Below are positions 6,652 to 16,200 of a stretch of 64,000 nt of DNA, one piece after another. Positions within the stretch are counted from its first letter, which is position 1, and each line of letters opens with the position of its first letter. A program made the translations under genes and the position numbers. The stretch lies in assembly GCA_009780585.1 (NCBI GenBank), contig WQZS01000016.1, positions 1 to 64,000 on the forward strand, written 5' to 3'. The notes beneath the pieces are model-generated. The model made no database searches. It was not told where the DNA came from and saw nothing but the letters and a program-made list of their open reading frames with translations. This DNA comes from Defluviitaleaceae bacterium (GTDB lineage Bacteria > Bacillota > Clostridia > Lachnospirales > WQUN01).

Positions 6652-7197
6652 ATGAACCCTGGCGATTACCCCACAAAGCATAATTTGTTGCAAGCGCGTC
6701 AAGGGCTTGCGCTGGCCAAGCAAGGCCACGGCTTGATGGATAAAAAACATCGCGTATTGTTGGCGGAGCTGCGCACGGCGAAGATAAACCTAAACGAAGC
6801 CTGCGCGTTAACCGACCGTGCCTTGGAAAAATCCTACCACGCCCTCGGCATCGCATATATGGAAATGGGGCGCGACGCGGTTGAACGCATCCGCGATTCC
6901 AATCATTATTCCCTGGCGGGCACGACCGCATCCCTGGACGAAGCGTATTTTACATGGAAGGAAGCGAAAAAAGCGTTGGTAATATTTGCGGACGCGCAAG
7001 CCCGCGTAAACCGCTTGACGCAAAATATCCACAAATTGCGGAAAAGGGCCGCCGCGCTTGAAAAAATCATCGTCCCCGTATACGAGGACCGTATTAAATA
7101 CATACAATCGCAATTGGATGAACGCGGCAGGGATGAATTGGTGAGGTTGAAGGTAATGAGGAATTCGGAATCCGGGGTTCGGGAAAAAGAGACTTAA
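6652..7197 (+). CDS. V-type ATPase subunit D homologue, orphan
   Basis: The 181-residue protein fits V/A-ATPase subunit D, the coiled-coil rotor shaft. The N-terminal block PTKHNLLQARQGLALAKQGH and LMDKKHRVLLAEL matches the first long helix, and the C-terminal block KRAAALEKIIVPVYEDRI, then YIQSQLDERGRDELVRLKV, matches the returning helix. The usual family length is about 200. No other ATPase subunit (A, B, C, E, F, I, K) is nearby. RBS AGAAGGAGTTTTC. The end overlaps the convergent DUF1667-HAD gene by 4 bp. It may be a displaced subunit gene of a V-ATPase encoded elsewhere, or a repurposed coiled-coil protein. Confidence 0.82.
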   Translation: MNPGDYPTKHNLLQARQGLALAKQGHGLMDKKHRVLLAELRTAKINLNEACALTDRALEKSYHALGIAYMEMGRDAVERIRDSNHYSLAGTTASLDEAYFTWKEAKKALVIFADAQARVNRLTQNIHKLRKRAAALEKIIVPVYEDRIKYIQSQLDERGRDELVRLKVMRNSESGVREKET

Positions 7198-8165
7198 ACC
7201 ATATCCTTAAAATCCATTATCACGAAGTCCGCCGATTTTTTTATTTCTTCCCAATCGGCGGCGGTTTGATTGTCGTATACGCCGCATACGGTCATTCCCG
7301 CGCCCTTCGCGCTCTTTACCGCCGGCAGGATGTCGTCGAACACGACGCAGTCCTCGGGCTTAGCGTCAAGCATTTTTGCCGCCAGCAGGAATACGTCGGG
7401 GCGCGTTTTGCCGCAGCCTACGTCCTGGGTTGTGCATATCGCGTCGAAGAGGTTGTAAATTTCGTGGTTTTTAAGCGCGGGGACGTGGAATTCCGGCGGC
7501 GCGGCGGTGGCCACGGCCAGTTTATGCCCGTTTGCGTGTAAACGAAGAAGGTATTCCTTCGCGCCGGGCTTCATTTTCACTTCGTTGGCGTAAGCGTTAA
7601 CGGCGGATTCGCGGAATTCATCCATCAGTTCCTCCGGCGTTTCGGGCAAGCCGTATGTTTCCTTCGTATACACCGCCACTTGCGGGAAGGGCATCGCGGC
7701 GATAATTTGCTGGTAATCCATCGGGAAAGGTATGCCGCGTTTGCGGAAGAATTCGCGGTTGATCATATTCCAAATACGCGCGCTGTCCAAAATCGTGCCG
7801 TCCAAATCAAAGATATACGCGCGCATGGGTACGCCGCGCGTCGCGGTGACGTCCACGCCCGTACCCGCGGCGCCGCGCAGGATCACATCGCCCAATCGGA
7901 CGGGGGCCTCACACGATATTTGGTGGATTTCGTGTATGACTTCCATGATTTTATTTTTGGGTATAGGTTGCGCCGTTTTAACCGACAGCATTTGCGCCGC
8001 GCCGCCGCGCACCCGTACGGACGTGGTGATGTTGCGCGTGGGGTTCGTCAGTTCCTCCCTGCCGTACGCTATGCCCCTGTCACACAAATGGCCGGAAACC
8101 TCGCCCTCAGCCGTTACGTTAAGCATACACCCCGCCGGGCAAATGACGCATGTACACGCTAGCAT
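7194..8165 (-). CDS. DUF1667 - HAD hydrolase fusion protein
   Basis: Residues 1-113 are a DUF1667 domain: CTCVICPAGCMLNV (Cys 4, 6, 9, 13), GHLCDRGIAYG, NPTRNITTSV, VKTAQPIPK and GTGVDVTAT. DUF1667 proteins normally stand alone beside FAD oxidoreductases of the GlpA/GlpB type. Residues 115-323 are a HAD phosphatase of the beta-phosphoglucomutase/phosphoglycolate phosphatase kind: FDLDGTILDS with Asp120 and Asp122, a helical cap, the Thr/Lys region (ATAAP; GCGKTRPD), and VVFDDILPAVKSAKGAG. No stop or RBS separates the two parts (Met114 has no Shine-Dalgarno). It overlaps the upstream oxidoreductase gene by 7 bp, so the pair is an operon. Confidence 0.85.
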   Translation of the reverse strand: MLACTCVICPAGCMLNVTAEGEVSGHLCDRGIAYGREELTNPTRNITTSVRVRGGAAQMLSVKTAQPIPKNKIMEVIHEIHQISCEAPVRLGDVILRGAAGTGVDVTATRGVPMRAYIFDLDGTILDSARIWNMINREFFRKRGIPFPMDYQQIIAAMPFPQVAVYTKETYGLPETPEELMDEFRESAVNAYANEVKMKPGAKEYLLRLHANGHKLAVATAAPPEFHVPALKNHEIYNLFDAICTTQDVGCGKTRPDVFLLAAKMLDAKPEDCVVFDDILPAVKSAKGAGMTVCGVYDNQTAADWEEIKKSADFVIMDFKDMV

Positions 8166-9427
8166 AATACACCCCTGATGGTTACGCTTATTTCATTGAT
8201 TTTTTTATTTTCGGGTAATGCAATTTTGACGCGTTCCATTTCGCCGGGTACGATTATCCGTTTGTTTATCGTACGGATAATTTCATCGCCGGCGAAGATT
8301 TCGATCGTCGCGTCGCTGTATACCGCGTCGCTTCGGAAGGATAGGGTATAAGCAGGCGTCCGGCGTTCGGGGATTATCGACGCGGGAACGGTGTACCGCA
8401 CACCCACGAGGGACTTTACGGGGATTGCGGGGACGTCATGCGGCGAGGCGTCACCGTTTATATTTCCTTCGTTCCGCACATATCGTACGGCCCATTCCGC
8501 CGCTTCGTACGCTTCCCGTGTCACGTAATCCACTAAGTCATGTACGTGCAGGGCGTTCCCGCAGGCGAAAACGCCGGGGATATTCGTTTCCAGCCGATTG
8601 TTGACCAACGCGCCCCCCGTGGCGGGCGAAAGCGACACGCCGATTGTACGCGCCAACTCGTTTTCGGGTATCAGCCCGACGGAAAGCAGCAGCGTATCGC
8701 ACGGGATGAAGCGTTCCTCCTCGTAAAGGGGTTGCAGCTTGTCATCCACGGGCGCGACCCAAACGCCCGTCAGCCGTTTCGCTCCCGCGACGCGTATCAC
8801 CGTATGCGACAGGTACAGCGGGATGTCATAATCGTTTAGGCATTGCGCGATGTTGCGCTTCAAGCCGCCGCTGTGGGGCATGATTTCGAATACGCCGATG
8901 ACCTTCGCGCCTTCCAATGTGAGCCGCCGCGCCATAATCAACCCGATATCGCCCGAACCCAGGATCACGACCCGCTTGCCCGGCATGATACCTTTCATAT
9001 TCACCAACGCTTGCGCCGTACCCGCCGTATAAACGCCGATACCCCGCCCGCCGGGTATGCCCAACGCGCCCCGCGCCCGCTCACGGCAACCCATCGCCAA
9101 AATAACAGCACCCGCGCGTTCTTGTACTAATCCTTTAGGAGAAACATACGTGAGTTCCCGTTCGGGCGTCAGTCCCACTACCATGCAGCCCAACGCAAAA
9201 CGTACGCCCAATTGCACGGAGCGGTCAATCAATCGGGCGGCGTATTCCGGTCCGGTCAGTTCTTCCTTAAATATATGTAACCCAAAACCGTGATGGATGC
9301 ATTGGTTTAATATACCGCCAAGCGTCGCGTGACGCTCGATGACCCACACATCGTCAAGCCCTTCTTCCCGCGCGCGTATCGCCGCGGACAAACCCGCCGG
9401 CCCGCCGCCGATGATGGCAAGGTTCAT
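8159..9427 (-). CDS. FAD/NAD(P)-dependent oxidoreductase
   Basis: The protein starts MNLAIIGGGPAGLSAAIRA, a classical Rossmann FAD-binding motif. It has a second dinucleotide motif GKRVVILGSGDIGLIMARR (about 154-172) for NAD(P)H and a late FAD block NIPGVFACGNALHVHDLVDY (about 284-303). NQCIHHGFG near residue 41 has the single Cys seen in this family. I take the start at Met7 of the longer frame because GGAGTTGAAAGC precedes it. Together with the DUF1667 protein it resembles part of a three-gene glycerol-3-phosphate-dehydrogenase-like set, but the partner COG0579 dehydrogenase is absent. Substrate unknown. Confidence 0.85.
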   Translation of the reverse strand: MNLAIIGGGPAGLSAAIRAREEGLDDVWVIERHATLGGILNQCIHHGFGLHIFKEELTGPEYAARLIDRSVQLGVRFALGCMVVGLTPERELTYVSPKGLVQERAGAVILAMGCRERARGALGIPGGRGIGVYTAGTAQALVNMKGIMPGKRVVILGSGDIGLIMARRLTLEGAKVIGVFEIMPHSGGLKRNIAQCLNDYDIPLYLSHTVIRVAGAKRLTGVWVAPVDDKLQPLYEEERFIPCDTLLLSVGLIPENELARTIGVSLSPATGGALVNNRLETNIPGVFACGNALHVHDLVDYVTREAYEAAEWAVRYVRNEGNINGDASPHDVPAIPVKSLVGVRYTVPASIIPERRTPAYTLSFRSDAVYSDATIEIFAGDEIIRTINKRIIVPGEMERVKIALPENKKINEISVTIRGVLC

Positions 9428-9532
9428 GCTTTCAACTCCATTCACGCTATTATGGCATTTTATGAATGAAAATGAAAGGCTGCGCGGTCAATATGGTATA
9501 ATCGTCATTATTTTCCAAGAGGAGCTTGCGCC

Positions 9533-10105
9533 ATGGCCGTTACCGAAAATATACCACGGGATTTACAAGCCCGCTTGGCGCCATTGCTGCCTTTATTAAC
9601 GAACGCTTCCGTCCTGGCCATTGATGGGCGATGCGGTTCGGGCAAATCGACGATTACCGCTTACCTTGCCCGTCAAACAGGAGCGGGGGTTGTTTGTATG
9701 GACGATTTTTTCCTTCCGGCGGAATTGCGTACGAAGGAACGCTTCGCGACACCCGGCGGTAACATCCACCACGAACGCTTCGCCCGTGAAGTGCTTCCCC
9801 ATATAAAAAACGGCACGGGATTTTCGTACCGTATCTTCGATTGCAATAAAATGGAATACGGCGGTGTGCGTCGGGTTGCGCCGTCGCGCTTATATATAAT
9901 CGAAGGCGCGTACAGCCACCATCCCGTGTTGGGGGATTACATGGATGTGCGTGTTTTTTCGGACGTTGACCCTGCGACACAATTGGAGCGTATCAAACAA
10001 CGCAACGAAAAAAGGGTTGCGATGTTCGCGGAGAAGTGGATACCTTTGGAAGAGGCTTATATTAATGAATATGGGATATGGGAAAGAGCGGATGTGGTTG
10101 TTTGA
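9533..10105 (+). CDS. Uridine kinase-like P-loop nucleoside kinase
   Basis: The 190-residue protein has the Walker A motif IDGRCGSGKSTITAYLA (about 28-44), a Walker-B-like VVCMDDFFLP (about 54-63), and the family signature IIEGAYSHHP near 124. It ends in a helical region ending EYGIWERADVVV. These match the uridine kinase-like family, which phosphorylates nucleosides or similar small molecules. The true substrate is unknown. A TATAAT box lies at 9497-9502 and the RBS is AAGAGGAGCTTGCGCC. Its 3' end overlaps the convergent ribF gene by 49 bp; both reading frames look genuine to the end. Confidence 0.8.
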   Translation: MAVTENIPRDLQARLAPLLPLLTNASVLAIDGRCGSGKSTITAYLARQTGAGVVCMDDFFLPAELRTKERFATPGGNIHHERFAREVLPHIKNGTGFSYRIFDCNKMEYGGVRRVAPSRLYIIEGAYSHHPVLGDYMDVRVFSDVDPATQLERIKQRNEKRVAMFAEKWIPLEEAYINEYGIWERADVVV

Positions 10106-11034
10106 TTCAATGATATAAGATTTTGCGCATCCGTACATATTTGATTTTTTAATTCATCCAAGCTGTCAAACCGCCGTTCCTCCCGCACAAACCGTAAGAA
10201 CTCCACGCGAATCTCCCGCCCGTAGGCGTCCTCGTTAAAATCAAACAAATGTGTTTCTACCGTAGGTACGGTTTCGTCGTTATTAACGGTCGGACGCAAA
10301 CCGATGTTTGTGATGCCGTCAAATACGCGGCTCTCCATTATCGTGCGTGTGGCGTACACACCGAAGCGCGGCAGGTATTTATCCGTCGGCGGGTAGAGGT
10401 TGAGCGTGGGGAAACCCAGTTCGCGCCCCAAGCGCCGCCCGGGGGTTACCGTTCCCATCGTGAAGAAGGGGAAACCCAATAACGCCGCCGCTCCTTCGAG
10501 CTGCGGCTTGTTATCGTTATTTTTCCCGTCCAATAATGCGCGGATGGAGGATGTACTGACAGGTAAATCCTCCATCGCATCCGTATATGCCTTAAATAGC
10601 CCTACGTTTCGACCGTAGTGTTCCGCCAAGCGGATCAGCGTTTGCACCGTACCTTCGCGTTTATGGCCGAAGCGGTAACCCTCACCCACAATAATAGTGT
10701 GCGCGTGCAAACGTTCGAAGAGGATCGAACCGAAAGCGGTCGGGTCTGTCGAAATCAATGCTTCGTCGAAAGGGTATTCCAACAGGTAATCCACACCGGA
10801 GCGTTCCAACAAAAAAGCGCGCTCGTTATGGGTAAACAAAGGCTTGTAACCACCGTCACCCAATACACGGTACGGATGCGGCGTGAAGGCGACTACTGCG
10901 GAGGCAATCCCGCTGTCCTTCGCCGTACGCGTCACTTGATCGATTAATGCTTGATGCCCCCGATGGATGCTTTCAAACTTGCCCACCGCCAACACGCAAG
11001 GTTCGGGCAATTCCCGGCCGGATAGGATTTTCAC
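10057..11034 (-). CDS. ribF: Bifunctional riboflavin kinase / FAD synthetase
   Basis: The protein makes FMN from riboflavin and FAD from FMN. The N-terminal nucleotidyltransferase half has VLAVGKFESIHRGHQALID (GKFEGxHxGH-type signature) and IIVGEGYRFGHKREG; the C-terminal kinase half has PGRRLGRELGFPTLNL and THLFDFNEDAYGREIRVEF. I place the start at GTG 11034, because it overlaps the truB stop as GTGA and has GAGGTCATGCT upstream. The longer ATG frame would intrude 31 bp into truB. Last gene of the rimP-nusA-infB operon. Its C-terminal residues overlap the convergent kinase gene. Confidence 0.93.
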   Translation of the reverse strand: MKILSGRELPEPCVLAVGKFESIHRGHQALIDQVTRTAKDSGIASAVVAFTPHPYRVLGDGGYKPLFTHNERAFLLERSGVDYLLEYPFDEALISTDPTAFGSILFERLHAHTIIVGEGYRFGHKREGTVQTLIRLAEHYGRNVGLFKAYTDAMEDLPVSTSSIRALLDGKNNDNKPQLEGAAALLGFPFFTMGTVTPGRRLGRELGFPTLNLYPPTDKYLPRFGVYATRTIMESRVFDGITNIGLRPTVNNDETVPTVETHLFDFNEDAYGREIRVEFLRFVREERRFDSLDELKNQICTDAQNLISLNQTTTSALSHIPYSLI

Positions 11035-11963
11035 AGCATGACCTCGGCACGCAAACAACACCCGTCGGATGCCATCGAAAACAAACCGATAAGCCGTTGA
11101 TCCATATCACCGTAACCGGGGGTATATAACCAAATTTTTTTTATATCATGGGGTGTAGGTTCGATCATATCCTTCGGTACTCCGTTGCCGTTTAACGCCA
11201 TCTTTAAACCGATTTCTTTTACCGTGGCTTTGGGGTAGGGGAGTACGGTATCCACGGGTAGTATGTGTTCATGCAGTCTTCCCGCTTGGGACGCTTCCTT
11301 CAAGTCCCCGATTTTAACCGCGTTTTCCAACAAAAAATCCCCATTACGGGTGCGGGTCAACTCACCCATCGCCGCGCCGCACCCCAATGCCTCACCGATA
11401 TCCGCGCACAAACTGCGGATGTATGTACCCTTCGAGCAATTTACTTCGATAAAAAAATCGCCGCCGAACGCCCCTATACAGCCCAATTCAGCCGCTTCCG
11501 CCTGCGTTAATATCCGCATTTCATGAATGTAAACCCTTCGCGGGGTGCGTTCCACAATTTCCCCCTTACGCGCCAAATCATATAATTTTTTCCCGCCGAC
11601 TTTTACCGCGGAATACATCGGCGGGATCTGCATTTGTTCCCCAACGAATTTCATGGCGGCTTCCCGAAATTTTCCCGCGCTTATGTCCGTTTCCCTTCGT
11701 GTCAGTACTTCCCCCGTCATATCGTATGTATCGGTCGTTACGCCCAACACGACTTCCGCGACGTACGCTTTATCCCCCGCCATAATATAATCCGCCAACT
11801 TGGTTGCCCGTCCCAAACAAATAGGCAGCACACCCTGCGCATTGGGGTCCAAGGTGCCGGTATGCCCGGCTTTGGTACCCGCCGCTTTACGTAGAATGGC
11901 CGCCACATCGTGCGAGGTATAGCCTTTTTCCTTGTAAACGTTAATGATGCCGTGTTTAATCAC
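11031..11963 (-). CDS. truB: tRNA pseudouridine-55 synthase
   Basis: TruB converts U55 of the tRNA T-loop to pseudouridine. Residues 33-42 give the catalytic block GHTGTLDPNAQG, with the nucleophilic Asp, followed by LPICLGRATKL. The family block KAYVAEVVLGVTTDTYD, then VNCSKGTYIRSLCADIG (about 170-186) are also present, and a PUA-like C-terminal region follows. Start is GTG, overlapping the nrnA stop by 8 bp, with GGGATTATCGGCGC upstream. It sits between nrnA and ribF in the conserved Firmicute order. Confidence 0.95.
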   Translation of the reverse strand: MIKHGIINVYKEKGYTSHDVAAILRKAAGTKAGHTGTLDPNAQGVLPICLGRATKLADYIMAGDKAYVAEVVLGVTTDTYDMTGEVLTRRETDISAGKFREAAMKFVGEQMQIPPMYSAVKVGGKKLYDLARKGEIVERTPRRVYIHEMRILTQAEAAELGCIGAFGGDFFIEVNCSKGTYIRSLCADIGEALGCGAAMGELTRTRNGDFLLENAVKIGDLKEASQAGRLHEHILPVDTVLPYPKATVKEIGLKMALNGNGVPKDMIEPTPHDIKKIWLYTPGYGDMDQRLIGLFSMASDGCCLRAEVML

Positions 11964-12918
11964 GCGCCGATAATCCCTTTTCTATATCCTCCAGCAAACG
12001 CGGAACGAGTTCAAAAATGGGGACCTTCGATGTAAACCCCGCCGCCAATTGATGCCCGCCGCCGCCCCATCGCGCCCCCAACTTGCCCACATGGAAACCG
12101 ACCGAACGCAAACTGCCCTTCACCTCATTCGGTTCGTCGCCTTCATATACGAAAAACGCGACCTCCGACCCGTGTACCCGTATCAAATATTTCGCGACCC
12201 CATCCAAATCACCGGGTACCGCGTTGATCTTATCCATTTCGGCGCGCGTCACGCGGGAATATACGACCCTTCCGTCGGTTGATTTACCCATATTTTCAAA
12301 CGCGATGCCCAACGCCTTTAGTGAAGTGAAGGTATGGTTGTGTAACAGTTCGTTGTATATATCCGTAAACCGCATCCCCGTGTCCATTAAGCGGGCGGTC
12401 TTTTCCATCGTCGCCTTCGTCGTGGCGTTAAAGCGGAAGCCCCCTGTGTCGGTCACCATACCCGCGTAGAGCGCGGCGGCGATGTCCGCGTCGAGCTCCG
12501 CCAATAAATCGATAAGGTCGTAAACCATTTCGCACGTAGAGGAAGCGCGGGCATCGATCAGATTATATAACGCGAAACCTTCATTCGTTTCGTGGTGGTC
12601 GATGCATATGGTGATGGGTATTTTATTAAATACCGCTTTAAATGACCCCAACCGTTCCACGTCGCCGCAATCCATGGCGATAAAAACGTCCGCTTCAAGC
12701 GAATCGATCCCTTCCCTGCATATAAAATGCTTCCCGGGGACCACATCGTATTTATCGGAGTATTCCTCTAACAAAACCGTAGGTTCCTTGCCCATTTTTT
12801 CCAACGCCAACGCCAACGCCAAACACGCGCCGATGGCGTCACCGTCGGGGTTGGTATGTCCGGCAATAATAAAACGCCGATACCCTCGCAGAATATCGGC
12901 GGCTCCGTTGATGGTCAT
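11956..12918 (-). CDS. nrnA: DHH/DHHA1 phosphoesterase, nanoRNase / pAp phosphatase
   Basis: The 320-residue protein has the DHH-family motifs GHTNPDGDAIGACLAL (about 18-33), FIAMDCGD near 80, CIDHHETNEGF near 108 (the DHH signature) and MVTDTGGFRFN near 155. The C-terminal DHHA1 block GGGGHQLAAGF is near residue 285. NrnA degrades 2-4-nt RNA and dephosphorylates pAp. Start ATG overlaps the rbfA stop (ATGA). RBS GAGGCGAATAA. Its place between rbfA and truB is the usual one in Bacillota. Confidence 0.93.
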   Translation of the reverse strand: MTINGAADILRGYRRFIIAGHTNPDGDAIGACLALALALEKMGKEPTVLLEEYSDKYDVVPGKHFICREGIDSLEADVFIAMDCGDVERLGSFKAVFNKIPITICIDHHETNEGFALYNLIDARASSTCEMVYDLIDLLAELDADIAAALYAGMVTDTGGFRFNATTKATMEKTARLMDTGMRFTDIYNELLHNHTFTSLKALGIAFENMGKSTDGRVVYSRVTRAEMDKINAVPGDLDGVAKYLIRVHGSEVAFFVYEGDEPNEVKGSLRSVGFHVGKLGARWGGGGHQLAAGFTSKVPIFELVPRLLEDIEKGLSARD

Positions 12919-13256
12919 TTATTCGCCTCGTCAATCAGTTTACGCATACGCATCCCGTACGCGATCGAATCGTCATAAATAAAAGTGATTTCCGGCGTGT
13001 GGCGCAGGTTGACCGTTTCCGCTATACGGCGGCGGATAAATCCCGTCGCTTTTGTGAGCGCGGCCATCGTTTCGTTTTGCTGTGCTTCGTCACCCGGTAC
13101 GCTGACCCATATCTTGCAAAACTTTAAATCGGCGGTGACCTCCGCGCGTATTACGCTTACCACCGTACCGATGCGCGGGTCGGATAACTCCGTACGGATA
13201 ATATTCGCCGCCGTGCGCGCCACTTCGTCGTTGATGCGGATTTGCCGTGCTTTCAT
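12915..13256 (-). CDS. rbfA: Ribosome-binding factor A
   Basis: The 113-residue protein binds the 30S subunit during 16S rRNA maturation and cold adaptation. The sequence MKARQIRINDEVARTAANII, then LSDPRIGTVVSVIRAEVT, and the late HTPEITFIYDDSI block define RbfA. A longer in-frame ORF runs 40 codons upstream, into the infB 3' end, but those residues are basic nonsense; I use the Met at 13256, 13 bp after infB. RBS AGCTGGGGTGTTCTG is weak, suggesting coupling to infB. Confidence 0.93.
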   Translation of the reverse strand: MKARQIRINDEVARTAANIIRTELSDPRIGTVVSVIRAEVTADLKFCKIWVSVPGDEAQQNETMAALTKATGFIRRRIAETVNLRHTPEITFIYDDSIAYGMRMRKLIDEANK

Positions 13257-13269
13257 CAGAACACCCCAG

Positions 13270-16200
13270 CTAACGAGGAATCTCCTCCATGATGTACGCT
13301 TCCACGCGGTCGTTTTCCCTGATATCGCTGTAATTCTTAAACAGCATACCACATTCGTACCCCGCTGCCACTTCACGCGCGTCGTCCTTGAAGCGTTTCA
13401 ACGTTTCCAGCGTACCGTCGTAGATAACGCGTCCGTCGCGTACGAGGCGCACCTTGGCCGAGCGGGTGATCTTGCCGTCCAACACCATACAACCGCCGAT
13501 CGTACCCACGCCGCTTGCCTTGAAGATTTGGCGGATTTCGGCATGACCCAAAATGACTTCCTTAAATTCGGGGTCAAGCATACCCTTCATGGCGGCTTCA
13601 ATATCGTCGATGGCGGAATAGATGACGCTGTATAAACGGATATCCACGTTTTCGGTTTCGGCGGTGGACTTGGCGGATGCGTCGGGCCTTACGTTAAAGC
13701 CGATGATAATCGCGTTGGAAGCGGAGGCCAGCATAACGTCAGACTCCGTTACCGCGCCGACGCCCGTATGGATCGTACGGACACGGACATCCGCGTTGGA
13801 GAGCTTTTCCAAACTGCCGCGCAACGCTTCGACGGAGCCTTGTACGTCGCCCTTGACGACCACGTTCAAATCCTTAACCTGTCCGGCTTGTATCTGGTTA
13901 AATAAATCGTCCAGGGAAATCTTGCCCTGCGTGCTTTTGATAAGGTTTTCACGGCCTTTGGCAACGACCGTTTCGGAAAGCTGGCGGGCTTGCCGTTCGT
14001 TGGCCGCCGTGTACAGGATATCACCCGTTGCGGGAACTTCCGCCAGGCCGATAATTTCTACCGGCGTTGAAGGCCCTGCTTCCTTAACTGTACGCCCGTG
14101 GCCGTCCACCATCGCGCGGATTTTACCGTAGCACGCGCCGGCTACGACGGGGTCGCCTACCCTTAGCGTGCCTTCCTGTACCAACACCGTTGCGACGGGG
14201 CCGCGGCCTTTATCCAGCTTTGCCTCGATAATGCTTCCGCGCGCGGATTTATTCGGATTAGCTTTGAGCTCTTTCATTTCCGACACGAGCAAAATCATTT
14301 CAAGCAAAGTATCGATGCCTTCTTTTTTAAGGGCGGATACGGGAACGGTAATCGTTTGCCCGCCCCAATCCTCGGGTTGTAAGCCGTGATCGGTCAATTG
14401 CTGCTTGACGCGGTCGGGATTGGCACTCGGTTTATCCATCATGGTAATGGCTACGATGATGTCTACCCCCGCGGCCTTGGCGTGGTTGATGGCTTCAATG
14501 GTTTGGGGCATTACGCCGTCGTCCGCCGCTACCACCAGGATGGCGATATCCGTCACCTGTGCCCCGCGCATACGCATGGCTGTGAAGGCTTCGTGGCCGG
14601 GGGTATCGAGGAACGTGATCGCCTTATTATTGATCGTGGCGGAATACGCGCCGATATGCTGCGTGATGCCGCCCGCTTCGCCGGACTGCACGTTGGCGTT
14701 GCGGATGACGTCGAGTAGCGATGTCTTGCCGTGGTCAACATGGCCCATGACCACCACTACAGGCGGGCGCGATATGAGGTCATCGTCGCTGTCGGGCTTG
14801 GATGAAAAGGCTTGCTCGAAAATATCGACTTCAACGTATTCCTCTACCAATATGTCATAGGTTTCGGCTACGTATGAAGCCGCTTCGAAGTCAATCAATT
14901 GGTTAGCCGTAACCATCAAACCCTTGCGCATGAGCACTTTAATGATATCCGCGTTGGATTTATGCAGCTTTTCGGCCAGGTCGCGCACCGTTATTTCGGT
15001 TGCGACGGTGATTTGCGTAATTATAGGGGCAACGAAGGTGGGCATTAATTTTTTGGGTTGCTTTGCCCCCGTGCGGGATTTGCGGTCGAATCCCTGGCGG
15101 TTTTCCTTACGGTCGGCGTCCTTCCTATCCTTTTTGGCCGTACGCGCTTGGGAATCGCGGCTCCATTGGGCTTTACGGTCGTCCTTGCTCGGTTCGGCCT
15201 TTGCGGGGGGTTTAAGCGGACCGCCGCGTGAAGGCGGACCACCGGTTGCACCCGCGGGGCGGGGTCTGAACCCTCCTTGCGCATTTCCCGTCATACCCCC
15301 GGGCCGCATGGGGGGACGTCCCCCCATAGTGCCCGCAGGGCGCGGCGCACCCATGGGGCGGGTAGTACCCGCGGGACGCGCCGTGTTCATGGGCCTTGCC
15401 GTACCTCCGGGGCGCGGTGCGCCGCCGGGACGCTGCGTACCCATCGGAGGGCGCGGGGGCCTGTCAACCGGCAAACCCGCGGGACGCATTGGGCGGGAGG
15501 ACCTGTCGCCGCCCGCGGGATGTGCGGGACGCGGCGGCCGTTCGCCCGGCATACCTGACGGACGGGCGTTGCCCGAAGGCTGTTGGGGTCTCGGTGTTCT
15601 TTCCTCCAACGGACGCGGAGGACGGATTATATTCGAAGGCGGGGGAGGGGGTTGTACGGCGGCCGGGGTTGGGGCGGGGGTTTCAGGGGGCTTCGGACGA
15701 CGCGGTAAGGGGTTGCCCTCCGCATCCATCGGCCTTGGGCGGCGCGGTAAGGGGTTGCCTTCCGTGTCCAGCGGCCTCGGCCTGCGCGGGAGGGGATTTC
15801 CGTTCGCATCCAACGGGCGCGGTCTTGGCGGTAAGGGGTTCCCGTCCGCGTCTACAGGGCGCGGGCGCGGCGGCAAAGGATTGCCCTCCGCGTCTACGGG
15901 CCTCGGCCTTCGCGGCAGGGGATTCCCGTCCGCATCAACGCGCGGGCGCGGCGGTAAGGGGTTACCGTCAGCGTCAACGAGCCTCGGCCTCCGGGGCAAG
16001 GGTTTCCCTTCCGCGTCAACACGCGGCCGCAGGGGATTGCCGTTTGCATCTACGGGCCTCGGCCTCCGCGGTATGGGATTGCCCTCCGCGTCAACACGGC
16101 GCGGCGGCCTGTCCTGCTCCGCCGCCGCTTGTTGCGCGGCGGGTTTCAAATCTTTTGCGATGCGTACCGCATCTGCGTCTTCGACGGTGTTCATGTGGTT

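Noticed and set aside
13257..13376. 40-codon N-terminal extension of RbfA
   Set aside because: It lies in the infB 3' end in another frame; the RbfA family starts at the internal Met (MKARQIRIN).
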